Shown here in pieces: positions 10,711-21,255 of a stretch of DNA of 64,000 nucleotides. Both the position numbers and the translations under genes were made by a program. This DNA comes from Pseudomonas flavescens (lineage in GTDB: Bacteria; Pseudomonadota; Gammaproteobacteria; Pseudomonadales; Pseudomonadaceae): positions 5,394,001-5,458,000 of the forward strand of contig NZ_JACBYV010000001.1 in NCBI RefSeq assembly GCF_013408425.1, given 5' to 3'. Below the pieces are notes generated by a model that did not search any database, had not been told where the DNA came from, and was given only the letters and a program-made list of their open reading frames with translations. Positions within the stretch are counted from its first letter, which is position 1, and every line of letters starts with the position of its first letter.

Positions 10711-10917
10711 GGGGCTCGACCGACGACGGAACGGTGCTGGCACTGCGCCATGCAGTGCGGCTGTGTCGGTAAGTTATTGCGCCTTCATGACAGGGGTGTG
10801 ACGCCGTGCGCCCTGTCACAATTATGGCGCCGTTCGAGCGACGCGAAGTCTTGTGGCGTCTTCATGCTGCAGTCGCGCTGCGGGGCTACCCCGCTGCACA
10901 GGGTACGAGGGACGTGT

Positions 10918-12531
10918 TCAGTCGTAGATCTCGACGCGATTGCGACCGCCATTCTTGGCACGGTAAAGCGCCTCGTCGGCGCGTTGCGACAGGTGTTTGC
11001 TATCGAGATCGTCGCGCAGCTCGGCGATGCCGCCGCTGAAGGTGCAACTGAGATCCTGAGGCTGTGCAGGGTAGTTAATTTCCGCGAAACGCTTGCGCAC
11101 TTCGTCGAGCACCCTGGCAGCCGTGCGGGCGTCCGTATTGGGCATCACCACGGCGAATTCCTCGCCACCGTAACGACCGATGCAGTCGCTCTTGCGCAGT
11201 CGCTGCTTGAGAAACAGCGCCAGGCTCTTGATCACCCGGTCGCCCATGGGGTGGCCGTAGTTGTCGTTGACCTTCTTGAAGTAGTCGATATCGAGCATGG
11301 CGAAGCTCAGTGGCTGGCCATCGCGCTGGGCGCGGAAGCGGGCATCTTCGAGCAATTGCAGGGTGTGGGTGTGGTTGAACAGGCCGGTGAGGCTGTCACG
11401 CACCATGCGAGCCTTGAGGTTGCGTGCACGATCGGCACGGTTGCGCACCGTGGCGATCAGATGACGCGGCTTGATCGGTTTGGTCAGGAAATCATCGCCG
11501 CCCTCGCTCATGGCGTCGAGTTGCTTGTCGAGATCGTCTTCGGCGGACAGGTAGATGATCGGCACGCTGACGTAGCGGTCGTTGTGGCGGATCACCTTGG
11601 CCAGCTCGGTGCCGCTGCAGGCAGGCATGTACATGTCGAGGATGATCAGGTCCGGCTGGAACTCGGCCAGTTCGGCCATGGCCTGGATCGGCTCGGTAAG
11701 GGTGCGGGTGACGATGCCGGCGCTGTTCAGCACGCGCTCGGTGTGGGTGGCCTGAGCCCGGGAGTCATCGACGATCAGTACGCGATAGGGTTCGTACTGG
11801 GCGACGTGCGTCAGGACCTCGATACGTTCCAGTAGGCTGGAAGCGTCCAGGGTGCCGGTGAAGAACTCGCGGCCGCCGGCACGCACCGCGGCCAGGCGAG
11901 TTGGGGTGTCGGTGTCTTCATGGCTGTAGAACAGCAGCGGAATCTTGTCCTGCAGCCCTTCCTGCACGCCCTGGGCCAGAACCAGGCCGTTGCCTGGCCC
12001 GGCGAAATCTATTTCCATCAGGATGGCGGCCGGGTGGCGCTCGAGCATCGCGGCGCGGAAGGCGTTGGCCGTGTCCAGCGGCTTGGCGTTCATGCCGAAG
12101 AATTCCAGTTGCTGGGCAAGGCGTTCGGCACGCTCCAGGTGCTGAAGCGCCAGGTAGACCGGTTTGCGCAGCGGCGGCAGGGTGGTCTGCTCGAAGCGAT
12201 CGCCATGGCGTAGCCCGGTACGCGACAAACGTTGCATCAACTGGTTGAGCTCGCTGATCACGTCGCTGTTGAGGCGACCACGGTTGGCATTCACCGCACT
12301 CAGGCAGGCGACGATACGCTGGGCCAGGCCACGGTGCTCGACCTGCTCGAAGCGTTCGGCATAGCGCTGCAGCAATTGCGCTGCCTCGAGCAGCTCCTGC
12401 ATGCCGGCATCGTTCCACTCGGCACGCTGCAGGCGCTGCCATACCTCCAGAACCTGCCGGGCCTGGTGAATGACACGCTGGGCGAAATGCTGCTTGAGCC
12501 GGTCGCGGCTGGGGTCTTCTTGCTCGGTCAT
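10918..12531 (-). CDS. gcbA: Diguanylate cyclase with tandem receiver domains, GcbA-like
   Basis: 537 residues. It makes c-di-GMP from two GTP. Layout: a helical N-terminal region (1-115), a degenerate receiver (about 125-240), a canonical receiver (about 250-370; VLIVDDSRA, phospho-acceptor Asp in LIILDMYMP, Lys in LTKPIKP), and a GGDEF domain. The active site is GGEEF at 455-459, and an inhibitory I-site RKSD (446-449) lies five residues before it, so product inhibition is expected. Synteny and architecture match GcbA (PA4843), which promotes attachment and lowers flagellar motility in other pseudomonads. It lies immediately upstream of the chemoreceptor gene on the same strand, 207 bases apart. 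Confidence 0.88.
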   Translation of the reverse strand: MTEQEDPSRDRLKQHFAQRVIHQARQVLEVWQRLQRAEWNDAGMQELLEAAQLLQRYAERFEQVEHRGLAQRIVACLSAVNANRGRLNSDVISELNQLMQRLSRTGLRHGDRFEQTTLPPLRKPVYLALQHLERAERLAQQLEFFGMNAKPLDTANAFRAAMLERHPAAILMEIDFAGPGNGLVLAQGVQEGLQDKIPLLFYSHEDTDTPTRLAAVRAGGREFFTGTLDASSLLERIEVLTHVAQYEPYRVLIVDDSRAQATHTERVLNSAGIVTRTLTEPIQAMAELAEFQPDLIILDMYMPACSGTELAKVIRHNDRYVSVPIIYLSAEDDLDKQLDAMSEGGDDFLTKPIKPRHLIATVRNRADRARNLKARMVRDSLTGLFNHTHTLQLLEDARFRAQRDGQPLSFAMLDIDYFKKVNDNYGHPMGDRVIKSLALFLKQRLRKSDCIGRYGGEEFAVVMPNTDARTAARVLDEVRKRFAEINYPAQPQDLSCTFSGGIAELRDDLDSKHLSQRADEALYRAKNGGRNRVEIYD

Positions 12532-12894
12532 TGGCCTTTAATCTGCTAGTGGCGGCGAATCGCTACCGAGTGGTGGCTTCATGCTATCACTGGATGGATA
12601 TTTTGCCATTCCTTTGGCGTCAATGCTGTGAATCGCCCCGCACGATGGGCCATGCAACACGGATAGCCCCAAACCGACCCTTGATCGGCCGGGATGGTTC
12701 CGGACCTGCCCCGTCTCCTCCATTCATGACGCTTTCACGTCGTGAACAGGTTGTTGCGCTGCGCAGTGAGGCGGGCTTCCCTTATAGTGAGCAGCGTAGG
12801 CTCACTGCCGGGCATGTGCGCGCAAGTATTAGCGCAACCCTGCTAGTGCCCTGTGGTCGAAGCCCTGTACGTCGCAGATCAAAGGATAATCGCC
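12532..12894. other. Divergent intergenic region between gcbA and the DUF2333 gene
   Basis: 363 bases without a convincing gene. It must hold the divergent promoters of gcbA (minus) and the DUF2333 gene (plus). I see no clear palindrome or conserved RNA. Several open stretches across it are short and read poorly in all frames. Confidence 0.5.
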
Positions 12895-13962
12895 ATGCTC
12901 GATTGGAAGAACCGCACCTCCGGCACGCACAGTGCCGACGATGGCGCTACCGCTGGAACACGCCGTCGCACCGGTGGCCGGCTTGGTGGGCTGGTCGTCG
13001 GCTTGCTGGGTGCTTACCTGCTGATCGCGTTGGTCGTCGGCTGGTACTGGAGTCAGGAACCTGACATGTTCCCCGTGCAGCAGCGCGTCCAGGCCGCAGC
13101 CGAAAGCAGTCAGCGTCAGGTGGTCAACGGTTATACCTCGGTGGAAACGCTCAAGCAGGTCGCCGAGACCCTGCTCGACAAGCCGGGCGGTTTTCTTTCC
13201 AACGATCTGGCTCCTCCGGGCCTGTGGCTCGACAACATGCCGAGCTGGGAATATGGCGTGCTCGTGCAGGTGCGCGATTTCTCCCGTGCGCTGCGCAAGG
13301 ACTTCGCGCGTTCCCAGTCGCAATCGACCGAAGACGGCGACCTGGCTCGTGCCGAGCCGCGCTTCAACTTCGATCACCGCAGCTGGGCGCTGCCTGCCGC
13401 CGAGTCGGAATACCGTGACGGCATCGGTTCCCTGGACCGCTACCTGGCTCGTCTGTCCGAGCCGGGCCAGGGGGGCGCGCGTTTCTACACCCGTGCCGAT
13501 AACCTGAACAACTGGTTCGGTGATGTCGCCACCCGTCTCGGCTCGCTGTCGCAGCGCCTGTCGGCCAGCGTCGGTCAGGTACGCCTCAATAGCGAAGTGA
13601 CCGAGACCACGCAGCTGGCCGAAGGTCAGGTGCCGGAAGTCACTGAGCGCACCTATGAGACGCCGTGGCTGCAAATCGACAACGTGTTCTACGAGGCGCG
13701 CGGTCAGGCCTGGGCACTGTCGCACCTGCTGCGCGCCATCGAAGTGGACTTCGCCGACGTGCTGGCCAAGAAGAACGCCACCGTCAGTGTGCGGCAGATC
13801 ATCCGCGAGCTGGAGGCGGCCCAGGCCACGCTGTGGAGCCCGATGGTGCTCAATGGCAGTGGTTACGGCATCCTCGCCAACCACTCGCTGGTAATGGCCA
13901 ACTACATCTCGCGTGCCAACGCGGCGGTGATCGATCTGCGCCAACTGCTCTCCCAGGGCTGA
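12895..13962 (+). CDS. DUF2333-family membrane-anchored protein
   Basis: 355 residues. A short polar N-terminus is followed by one transmembrane helix (about 28-50, LGGLVVGLLGAYLLIALVVGWYW) and a long, mostly helical periplasmic domain of the DUF2333 type (for example GYTSVETLKQVAETLLDKPGG and LPAAESEYRDGIGSLDRYLARL). The start at 12895 has AAAGGA eight bases upstream. It is immediately followed by the Nudix gene (four-base gap), matching PA4842-PA4841. I know of no assigned function. Translational coupling suggests shared expression with the Nudix gene. Confidence 0.85.
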   Translation: MLDWKNRTSGTHSADDGATAGTRRRTGGRLGGLVVGLLGAYLLIALVVGWYWSQEPDMFPVQQRVQAAAESSQRQVVNGYTSVETLKQVAETLLDKPGGFLSNDLAPPGLWLDNMPSWEYGVLVQVRDFSRALRKDFARSQSQSTEDGDLARAEPRFNFDHRSWALPAAESEYRDGIGSLDRYLARLSEPGQGGARFYTRADNLNNWFGDVATRLGSLSQRLSASVGQVRLNSEVTETTQLAEGQVPEVTERTYETPWLQIDNVFYEARGQAWALSHLLRAIEVDFADVLAKKNATVSVRQIIRELEAAQATLWSPMVLNGSGYGILANHSLVMANYISRANAAVIDLRQLLSQG

Positions 13963-13965
13963 TCG

Positions 13966-14499
13966 ATGGCTATCGCCGAAGCCGAGGTAGCGCACCGCGC
14001 CGCCTCGGATGCCGAGCTGATCGCCTGGGTCGACGAGCAGGATCGGGTACTCGGCGCGCTGCCGCGCGCCGAGCTGCGTAGCCGGGGGCTGATCGGTCGC
14101 GGTACCTTCATCCTGCTGTTCAATTCGGCCGGTGAGCTCTGCGTGCACCGACGTACCCTGAGCAAGGCGGTGTATCCCGGTTACTGGGACGTGGCGGCTG
14201 GCGGCATGGTCGCGGCGGGCGAAGGCTACCTGGCCTCGGCCGAGCGCGAGCTGGCGGAGGAGCTGGGTATCGATGATGCGCTGCTGCGTGACGAGGGGCG
14301 TTTCTTCTTCGAACAGCCGGACAATCGCCTGTGGTGTGCGGTGTTCTCGGCGGTGTCCGACGCGCCGCTGGTGCTGCAGCCCGAGGAAGTGCTCGAGGCC
14401 CGTTTCGTGACGGTGCAGGCGGCGCTGCTCGATACCCACAACACGCCCTACTGTCCCGATTCGCTGCAGGCTCTGCAGCATTATCTGGCCAAGCGATAA
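13966..14499 (+). CDS. Nudix hydrolase (YfcD-like)
   Basis: 177 residues with a complete Nudix box: G80, E86, then RELAEELGI at 94-102 (pattern GX5EX7REUXEEXGU). The flanking layout (WVDEQDRVLGALPRAELR, then HRRTLSKAVYPGYWDVAAGG) resembles the YfcD/isopentenyl-diphosphate-isomerase-like branch of Nudix enzymes. The substrate cannot be deduced. The start lies four bases after the DUF2333 stop, with a weak AGGG ribosome site. Confidence 0.9.
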   Translation: MAIAEAEVAHRAASDAELIAWVDEQDRVLGALPRAELRSRGLIGRGTFILLFNSAGELCVHRRTLSKAVYPGYWDVAAGGMVAAGEGYLASAERELAEELGIDDALLRDEGRFFFEQPDNRLWCAVFSAVSDAPLVLQPEEVLEARFVTVQAALLDTHNTPYCPDSLQALQHYLAKR

Positions 14500-14638
14500 C
14501 GCAGACCTCCGAGCGATGCGCACCATCGCCCGGGCGTGAGTCGCCAATCCATCAGCCTGTGGCGCATTTCGGTTCTTAGCATGGCCGGCCTTTGTCGTTA
14601 CACTGCGCCGCTTCGCCAATCCACTGAGGAAAAACGCG

Positions 14639-15010
14639 GTGGCCAAGAAAGCCTCTTCATCCGCCGGGCTCGGTGGCCTGGTGTATTCCACCGACGCCGG
14701 CCGGCATTGTCCGGATTGTGGGCAGCCGGTGGATGCCTGCAACTGCTCGAGCACGGCGATCCCCGAGGGCGATGGCATTGCCCGGGTACGCCGCGAGACC
14801 AAAGGCCGCGGCGGCAAGACGGTGACCACCATCAGCGGCGTGCCGCTGGCCGAAGAGCCGCTCAAGGAGCTGGCCTCGGTGCTGAAGAAGCGCTGTGGGT
14901 GCGGCGGTTCGCTGAAGGAGGGGGTGATCGAAATCCAGGGCGACCATGTGGAGCTGCTGCTCGCCGAGCTGCTCAAACGTGGTTTCAAGGCCAAGAAGTC
15001 CGGCGGCTGA
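14639..15010 (+). CDS. SUI1/eIF1-like translation factor (YciH family)
   Basis: 123 residues from a GTG start with GAGGA at the right spacing. The N-terminal half has a CPDCGQP / CNC cysteine cluster (about 24-36). The C-terminal half is a SUI1 domain (RRETKGRGGKTVTTISGVPL, then KKRCGCGGSLKEGVIEIQGDH). E. coli YciH is linked to initiation fidelity and stress; the role here is inferred from family. It lies between the Nudix gene and speA, as in P. aeruginosa. Confidence 0.93.
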   Translation: MAKKASSSAGLGGLVYSTDAGRHCPDCGQPVDACNCSSTAIPEGDGIARVRRETKGRGGKTVTTISGVPLAEEPLKELASVLKKRCGCGGSLKEGVIEIQGDHVELLLAELLKRGFKAKKSGG

Positions 15011-15148
15011 TGGCCGCTGCAACAGGCAACTTTCTAAACTTACCGATGGCTCGGCCAGTCCACTGCCGAGCAATCGTCATTTCCAGGCTCTATGCTCGGT
15101 CGACTGTAATTCGACAGCATCAGCCCATCCGCTACAAGGGAGACCTCG

Positions 15149-17062
<1,914 letters not shown>

Positions 17063-17292
17063 GAACCGATGATGTGTCGGGACTCGCTTGCGAGTGGTGA
17101 CTGTTCTGCAAGCCGGCTTGATGGCGACTAAATCGCCGGCAAGCCGGCTCCTACGGGATCGGATAGATTGCGAAATTGTAGGAGCTCGCTTGCGAGCGAT
17201 TTGAGGGCAGTCGTTTTGCGCGGCTGGCCTCGTGGTCACCAGTCCAGCCGTCTGGCGCCTGTATTCCGATCACCTGTGAAGGAGGCATCGCG
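17063..17292. repeat. REP-like palindromes in the spacer after speA
   Basis: This 230-bp spacer contains Pseudomonas REP-type motifs: AAGCCGGCTTG near 17110 with CAAGCCGGCTCCTACG near 17140, and TGTAGGAGCTCGCTTGCGAG near 17178-17197. They can pair into hairpins. No gene is visible in it. The ribosome site for the DUF4174 gene (GTGAAGGAGG) lies at its right end. Confidence 0.75.
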
Positions 17293-17712
17293 ATGAAAGC
17301 CATTCTGGCTCTACTGCTGTCGGCATTTGCCTTGAACGCTCCGGCTGCCGACGATCCTCTCCAGGCCGAACTGTGGAAAACCCGGCCGTTGATCCTTCTC
17401 GCCGACGATGCCAACGATCCACTGCTCGTTCGGGTGCGTGAAGCCCTGGCACAACCTGCCAACCGTGAAGCCTTCGTCGAACGCGACATGGTGCTGTACA
17501 CCGTGGTGGGCAACCAGGCCCAGCGTAACGATCAACCCCTGGATGCCATCGCCAGCAAACGCCTGCTGTTGGCGCTGGATGCCGGTAACCAGCGACCGCA
17601 GATCATTCTGGTCGGCAAGGATGGCGGCAAGAAGATCCAGCAAGGCGCCGATGCAGACTTGCAGAAGATCTTCGCCACCATCGATCGCATGCCGATGCGC
17701 CAAGGCGAATGA
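17293..17712 (+). CDS. Exported DUF4174-family protein
   Basis: 139 residues. A signal peptide (MKAILALLLSAFALNAPAAD) is followed by a compact thioredoxin-like DUF4174 domain: WKTRPLILLADDANDPLL, RDMVLYTVVGNQ, and QIILVGKDGGKKIQQ. No CXXC pair is present, so redox activity is unlikely. The function is unknown. A strong GAAGGAGG ribosome site lies just upstream. It is followed directly by the decayed AhpD-like gene. Confidence 0.85.
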   Translation: MKAILALLLSAFALNAPAADDPLQAELWKTRPLILLADDANDPLLVRVREALAQPANREAFVERDMVLYTVVGNQAQRNDQPLDAIASKRLLLALDAGNQRPQIILVGKDGGKKIQQGADADLQKIFATIDRMPMRQGE

Positions 17713-17738
17713 TGGATCAGTGATTTTCGGTGATCCTG

Positions 17739-18087
17739 ACTCTACCTGTGGTGCCTGCAGCTCTTCAAGGTAGCGTCCATTGCCGTTGAGGACACCGCCA
17801 TTTCCAGCCTCGACATTCTGCATGCGATGCAGGTTGATTGCCGCTGTCCTGCAACCGTGTGCCTGTTTCTGAAGATGCTGCGCGTATGCGCATACCGAAA
17901 AGGGCGAGGCGGTTGGCGCATCAGTGCGCACTTCAGTGATGCCGAGCCAGCGGCGTTGGCCTGGGCCGAATCGCTGACCGACATCCCGCGCACTCACGCA
18001 CCGCATGAGTGCTTCGAGCCGCTCGAGGCGCATTTCGACGATGCGCGGATCAGCGATCTGACCTTCGCATTCCCACGCGGAGCGTGA
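17739..18087 (+). pseudogene. Decayed AhpD / carboxymuconolactone decarboxylase-like gene, 3' end lost to the repeat array
   Basis: The stretch AALAWAESLTDIPRTHAPHECFEPLEAHFDDARISDLTFA is a clear match to the C-terminal half of AhpD-like carboxymuconolactone decarboxylases. The region that should hold the CxxC active site is scrambled: a cysteine-rich piece (CACF) and a piece like DAARxxxxxxxRL lie in different frames, so at least one or two frameshifts are present. The family match stops at about 18069, where the 228-bp repeat array begins (18068); the usual INAWNR ending is missing. I see no ATG in a sensible place. This looks like a dead gene cut by repeat insertion. Confidence 0.65.
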
Positions 18088-19037
18088 GGAACGATTAGGA
18101 AAAGGCAAGAGCGGTCATCGGCGCCGTATCCGTGGGAGTGGGCCATGCCCGCGATTTTTCGCGCGCATGGCGCGCTCCCACAGTGGACCGGTGAGCGGCG
18201 GCTATTGATGGCTCCCACGCTCCAGTGTGGGAGTCCAATCCAGGGCGCTCTGCGCCCGCCTGGCCTCGACATCGGACGCAGAGCGTCCCGGCAGGCATTC
18301 CCACGCGGAGCGTGAGGAACGATCAGGAAAAGGCAAAAGCGGTCATCGGAGCCGTATCCGTGGGAGCGGGCCATGCCCGCGATTTTTCGCGCGCATGGCG
18401 CGCTCCCACAGTGGAGCGGTGAACGGCGGCTATTGATGGCTCCAACGCTCCAGCGTGGGAGCCCAATCCGGGGCGCTCTGCGCCCGCCAGGCCTCGACAT
18501 CGGACGCAGAGCGTCCCTGCAGGCATTCCCACGCGGAGCGTGAGGAACGATCAGAAAAGATAAAAGCGGTCATCGGCGCCGTATCCGTGGGAGCGGGCCA
18601 TGCCAAGGCGCTCTGCGCCCGCCGGGCCTCGAGATCGGACGCAGAGCGTCCCTGCAGGCATTCCCACGCGGAGCGTGAGGAACGATTAGGAAAAGGCAAG
18701 AGCGGTCGTCGGCGCCGTATCCGTGGGAGCGGGCCATGCCCGCGATTTTTCGCGCGCATGGCGCGCTCCCACAGTGGATCGGTGAACGGCGGCTATTGAT
18801 GGCTCCCACGCTCCAGCGTGGGAGTCCAATCCAGGGCGCTCTGCGCCCGCCGGGCCTCGACATCGGACGCAGAGCGTCCCTGCAGGCATTCCCACGCGGA
18901 GCGTGAGGAACGATCAGAAAAGGTAAAAGCGGTCATCGGCGCCGTATCCGTGGGAGCGGGCCATGCCCGCGATTTTTCGCGCGCATGGCGCGCTCCCACA
19001 GTGGATCGGTGAACGGCGGCTATTGATGGCTCCCACA
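18068..19037. repeat. Array of five 228-bp tandem repeats built from palindromes
   Basis: Units begin at 18068, 18296, 18524, 18659 and 18887. Spacing is 228, 228, 135 and 228 bp; the third unit has lost about 93 bp between the two halves of one hairpin. The fifth ends near 19037. Each full unit contains three inverted repeats: GTGGGAGC...GCTCCCAC around the GCCCGCGATTTTTCGCGCGC core, a CTCCCACGCTCC/AGCGTGGGAG pair, and an AGGCGCTCTGCG / CGCAGAGCGTCC pair. Copies differ at only a few positions, so the array is young. Single copies of the same elements occur near 42.8, 51.1 and 55.0 kb. The frames open across the array are repeat translation, not genes. Confidence 0.93.
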
Positions 19038-19213
19038 GCACCAGCTGTAGGGTGGGCCGGGCGGCGATCCGCTTCAGCCTACCAATTGGCCCCCGACTAC
19101 GAAAGGCGGCTATCGCCTTTGATGATGGCTCCCACGGTGGATCGGCGAACGGCGGCTTTCGCCTTCTGCTGCCCTTCATAACAGCAGCATCGCAGTCGCT
19201 CCGAGCAGCGATA

Positions 19214-19924
19214 TCAAATACCTGTGCGATCCGCCAACAAACTCCGGTCAAACACGAACACGCCCTCGGCCTGTTCGGTCAGCTCCCACAGCTGCTGAGG
19301 GCGGCCCATTTTCGGGAAATTCTTTTCCCCGGTGTCGCGAATCCAGCCGGCTTCCTTCATCCGCTCCAGGCGTTTGCGCAACGAGGTGTTGTTGATTGTG
19401 GTGCCCAGGCAGGCCTGGGCTGCGTTCAGGGCATCGAGCACGGTGAAGCGTGGCGCGGTCAGATACAGGGGCAGGCTGGTATACACCGATTTGCCCGCCA
19501 GTCTTTCCAGGCTGAGGCGCACCAGGTTCCCGTGGTCGAAGGGCAGGGCGATGTTCCCGGCCAGCACCTCCTGCAGCGGCACGAAACGCAGGCCTTCATC
19601 GGCCGTTTCAGTGTCCGGGGGCAGCAGCGCCAAGTAGTAGGTGCTCATTGACCAGCCCCGTGGATCACGGTTGGCGCTGCCTTCGGTGCCAACCTGCTCC
19701 AGGTGTCGTGGCACGACCTGGGCCTTGTCGCGCAGCACGCGATGGGCCGCCGCCTCCAGGTTCGCGTCGCGGGTGCTGCCATTGACGATCACCCCAGGCA
19801 GCGCCCATTGCCCGATGAAGGGCTGGCGCTCGCGACGGTGCAGCAAAAGGTGTAGCTGCCGGCTCTCGGCATCCATGCGCAGGGCGATCAGGTCGACACT
19901 CGCCAGTACTTCTACAGAACTCAC
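19214..19924 (-). CDS. nrtR: NrtR-type repressor of NAD metabolism
   Basis: 236 residues from a GTG start at 19924 that overlaps the nadD2 stop, with AGGAGG five bases upstream. The N-terminal half is a Nudix-like domain (SVDLIALRMDAESRQLHLLLHRRERQPFIGQWALPG) whose Nudix box is degenerate, as expected for a sensor rather than an enzyme. The C-terminal half is a winged helix (ALNAAQACLGTTINNTSLRKRLERMKEAGWI). NrtR proteins bind NAD-pathway operators and are released by ADP-ribose or NAD; the two target operons adjoin it here. Confidence 0.93.
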   Translation of the reverse strand: MSSVEVLASVDLIALRMDAESRQLHLLLHRRERQPFIGQWALPGVIVNGSTRDANLEAAAHRVLRDKAQVVPRHLEQVGTEGSANRDPRGWSMSTYYLALLPPDTETADEGLRFVPLQEVLAGNIALPFDHGNLVRLSLERLAGKSVYTSLPLYLTAPRFTVLDALNAAQACLGTTINNTSLRKRLERMKEAGWIRDTGEKNFPKMGRPQQLWELTEQAEGVFVFDRSLLADRTGI

Positions 19925-20502
19925 ATGGCCCTCCTGTAAATCGTCATGTCGGGCTGGATTTCCGGCAGTTGCCATGCATCCGGAATGCTTTGCCCGGCAG
20001 CGATCATCGCGCGAATCGCGCTGCTGTGCACGGTCATCTCCTCATTCGCCACCAGCAGCCCGAATCGCTCGCGCAGTTCCGCTGCCCGGTAAAAGGTGGT
20101 CAGGCGGGTGAGGTTGTCCTCGCCGATCACCAGTGCCAGGCAATGCGCTGGCAACTGATGCTGTTGGGCGATGTGGTTCATCAGGTCGTAGCTGTAGATC
20201 ACGTTGCCGTCAGCACCCAGTTGGCGCTCCACGGCAGAGCACACCACGCGATCGCCGAAGCGCTCCGCCAGCCGTTCGACCCAGGTACAACGCAGCGCGA
20301 AGTCCGCCATTCGCTTGGCATCGGCGTGCCGGTAGCTGGGCACCACCACCACTCGATCCGCGACGTCCAGCGCGCGCTGGATGACGCTGGCATGGCCGGC
20401 GTGGGGCGGATCGAAGGCGCCACCGTATATGGCCATGGCGAAGTGTTGCGGCGTTGGCTGGGCGCTGGCCGCGGCGAAGGTCTGGAGTGATGACGACAGC
20501 AT
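19921..20502 (-). CDS. nadD2: Nicotinate/nicotinamide mononucleotide adenylyltransferase, second NadD-type enzyme
   Basis: 193 residues from the ATG at 20502, with GAGGAG upstream. It adenylates NaMN or NMN to the dinucleotide. Nucleotidyltransferase signatures are visible: AIYGGAFDPPHAGH near residues 24-34 and the C-terminal HSSAIRAMI (ISSTxxR-like). It is translationally coupled to nrtR. A housekeeping nadD is expected elsewhere in the genome, so this copy is called nadD2 by synteny with PA4917. It is divergent from pncA across a shared regulatory region. Confidence 0.88.
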   Translation of the reverse strand: MLSSSLQTFAAASAQPTPQHFAMAIYGGAFDPPHAGHASVIQRALDVADRVVVVPSYRHADAKRMADFALRCTWVERLAERFGDRVVCSAVERQLGADGNVIYSYDLMNHIAQQHQLPAHCLALVIGEDNLTRLTTFYRAAELRERFGLLVANEEMTVHSSAIRAMIAAGQSIPDAWQLPEIQPDMTIYRRAM

Positions 20503-20522
20503 CGCGAATCTCCTCGTGAGCA

Positions 20523-20565
20523 GGTGTTGACAGATATAATACACCTGGTGGAATATGTGTCCACC
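20523..20565. promoter_or_regulatory. Divergent promoter with two palindromes, candidate NrtR operator
   Basis: For the plus strand there is a perfect -35 TTGACA (20527-20532), an 18-base spacer, and -10 GAATAT (20551-20556). Two inverted repeats overlap it: GGTGT (20523-20527) with ACACC (20541-20545), and GGTGGA (20547-20552) with TCCACC (20560-20565). They cover the -35 and -10 elements, so a bound repressor would block pncA transcription. Because nadD2-nrtR starts on the other side, NrtR is the obvious candidate. The TATTAT on the minus strand here could serve nadD2. Confidence 0.72.
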
Positions 20566-20601
20566 CCGCAGCGATGCGGCTCCACCAGCAGGAGGTGTCA
20601 G

Positions 20602-21255
20602 ATGAAGATCGCCACGTTCGATGTCGATGCACAAAAGGGCTTCACCAGCCTGTGCCCCGATGAGTTGCCTGTGGCAGGCGGCCATGAGATCGCCGCGCCG
20701 CTCAACGACATGGCGCGTCGTGGCACCCTGCGTCTGGGCAGCAAGGACGCCCATGCCCGCAACGCCATCTGGGTGGTGGAGCGTCATGAGCAGATGCTCC
20801 AGCCCCTGAGCCATGCCAACGCCGACCTGACCTGGGTCAGCCACTGCGTACCGGGTACGCCTGGCTTCGAGCTGCTGGACGAACTGCCTGCACCGATCGA
20901 CTACGACTTCTTCGTCTGGAAGGGCGTCGAGCCCGATCTGCACCCCTACGGCGCCTGCTTTCACGACCTGGCCGGCAAGCGCAGTACGGGCGTCATCGAA
21001 TACCTGAAGGTCGCCGGCGTGAAGGCGGTGGTGGTCGGCGGCCTGGCCCTGGATTTCTGCGTACAGAACACCGCATTGCAATTGCGCGGCGCCGGCTTCC
21101 AGGTGTTGCTGTATCTTCCGGCTTGCCGGGCCATTTCCGAAGCCGGCGCAACGCAAGCCATCGACCAGATGCGCGCGCAGGGCATCATCATCTGCGCCGA
21201 TAGCGGAGCGCTCGACAACGAGTTGGCCCGCCTCGAGGAGAATGACCATGAGTGA
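20602..21255 (+). CDS. pncA: Nicotinamidase
   Basis: 217 residues. It hydrolyses nicotinamide to nicotinate, entering the salvage pathway. The isochorismatase-like triad is visible: D9 (FDVDAQKGF), K107 ([16 protein letters not shown]) and C153 ([12 protein letters not shown]). AGGAGG lies seven bases before the ATG. The stop overlaps the start of pncB, so translation is coupled. First gene of pncA-pncB-nadE. Confidence 0.95.
   Translation: MKIATFDVDAQKGFTSLCPDELPVAGGHEIAAPLNDMARRGTLRLGSKDAHARNAIWVVERHEQMLQPLSHANADLTWVSHCVPGTPGFELLDELPAPIDYDFFVWKGVEPDLHPYGACFHDLAGKRSTGVIEYLKVAGVKAVVVGGLALDFCVQNTALQLRGAGFQVLLYLPACRAISEAGATQAIDQMRAQGIIICADSGALDNELARLEENDHE

Noticed and set aside
12829..14994. 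721-residue open frame on the minus strand opposite the DUF2333, Nudix and SUI1 genes
   Set aside because: It runs across three well-supported plus-strand genes and their spacers, shows no family motif, and is explained by high-GC third-position bias.
18068..19037. CRISPR array
   Set aside because: Units are 228 bp, fully repeated without unique spacers, and composed of nested palindromes; no cas genes nearby.
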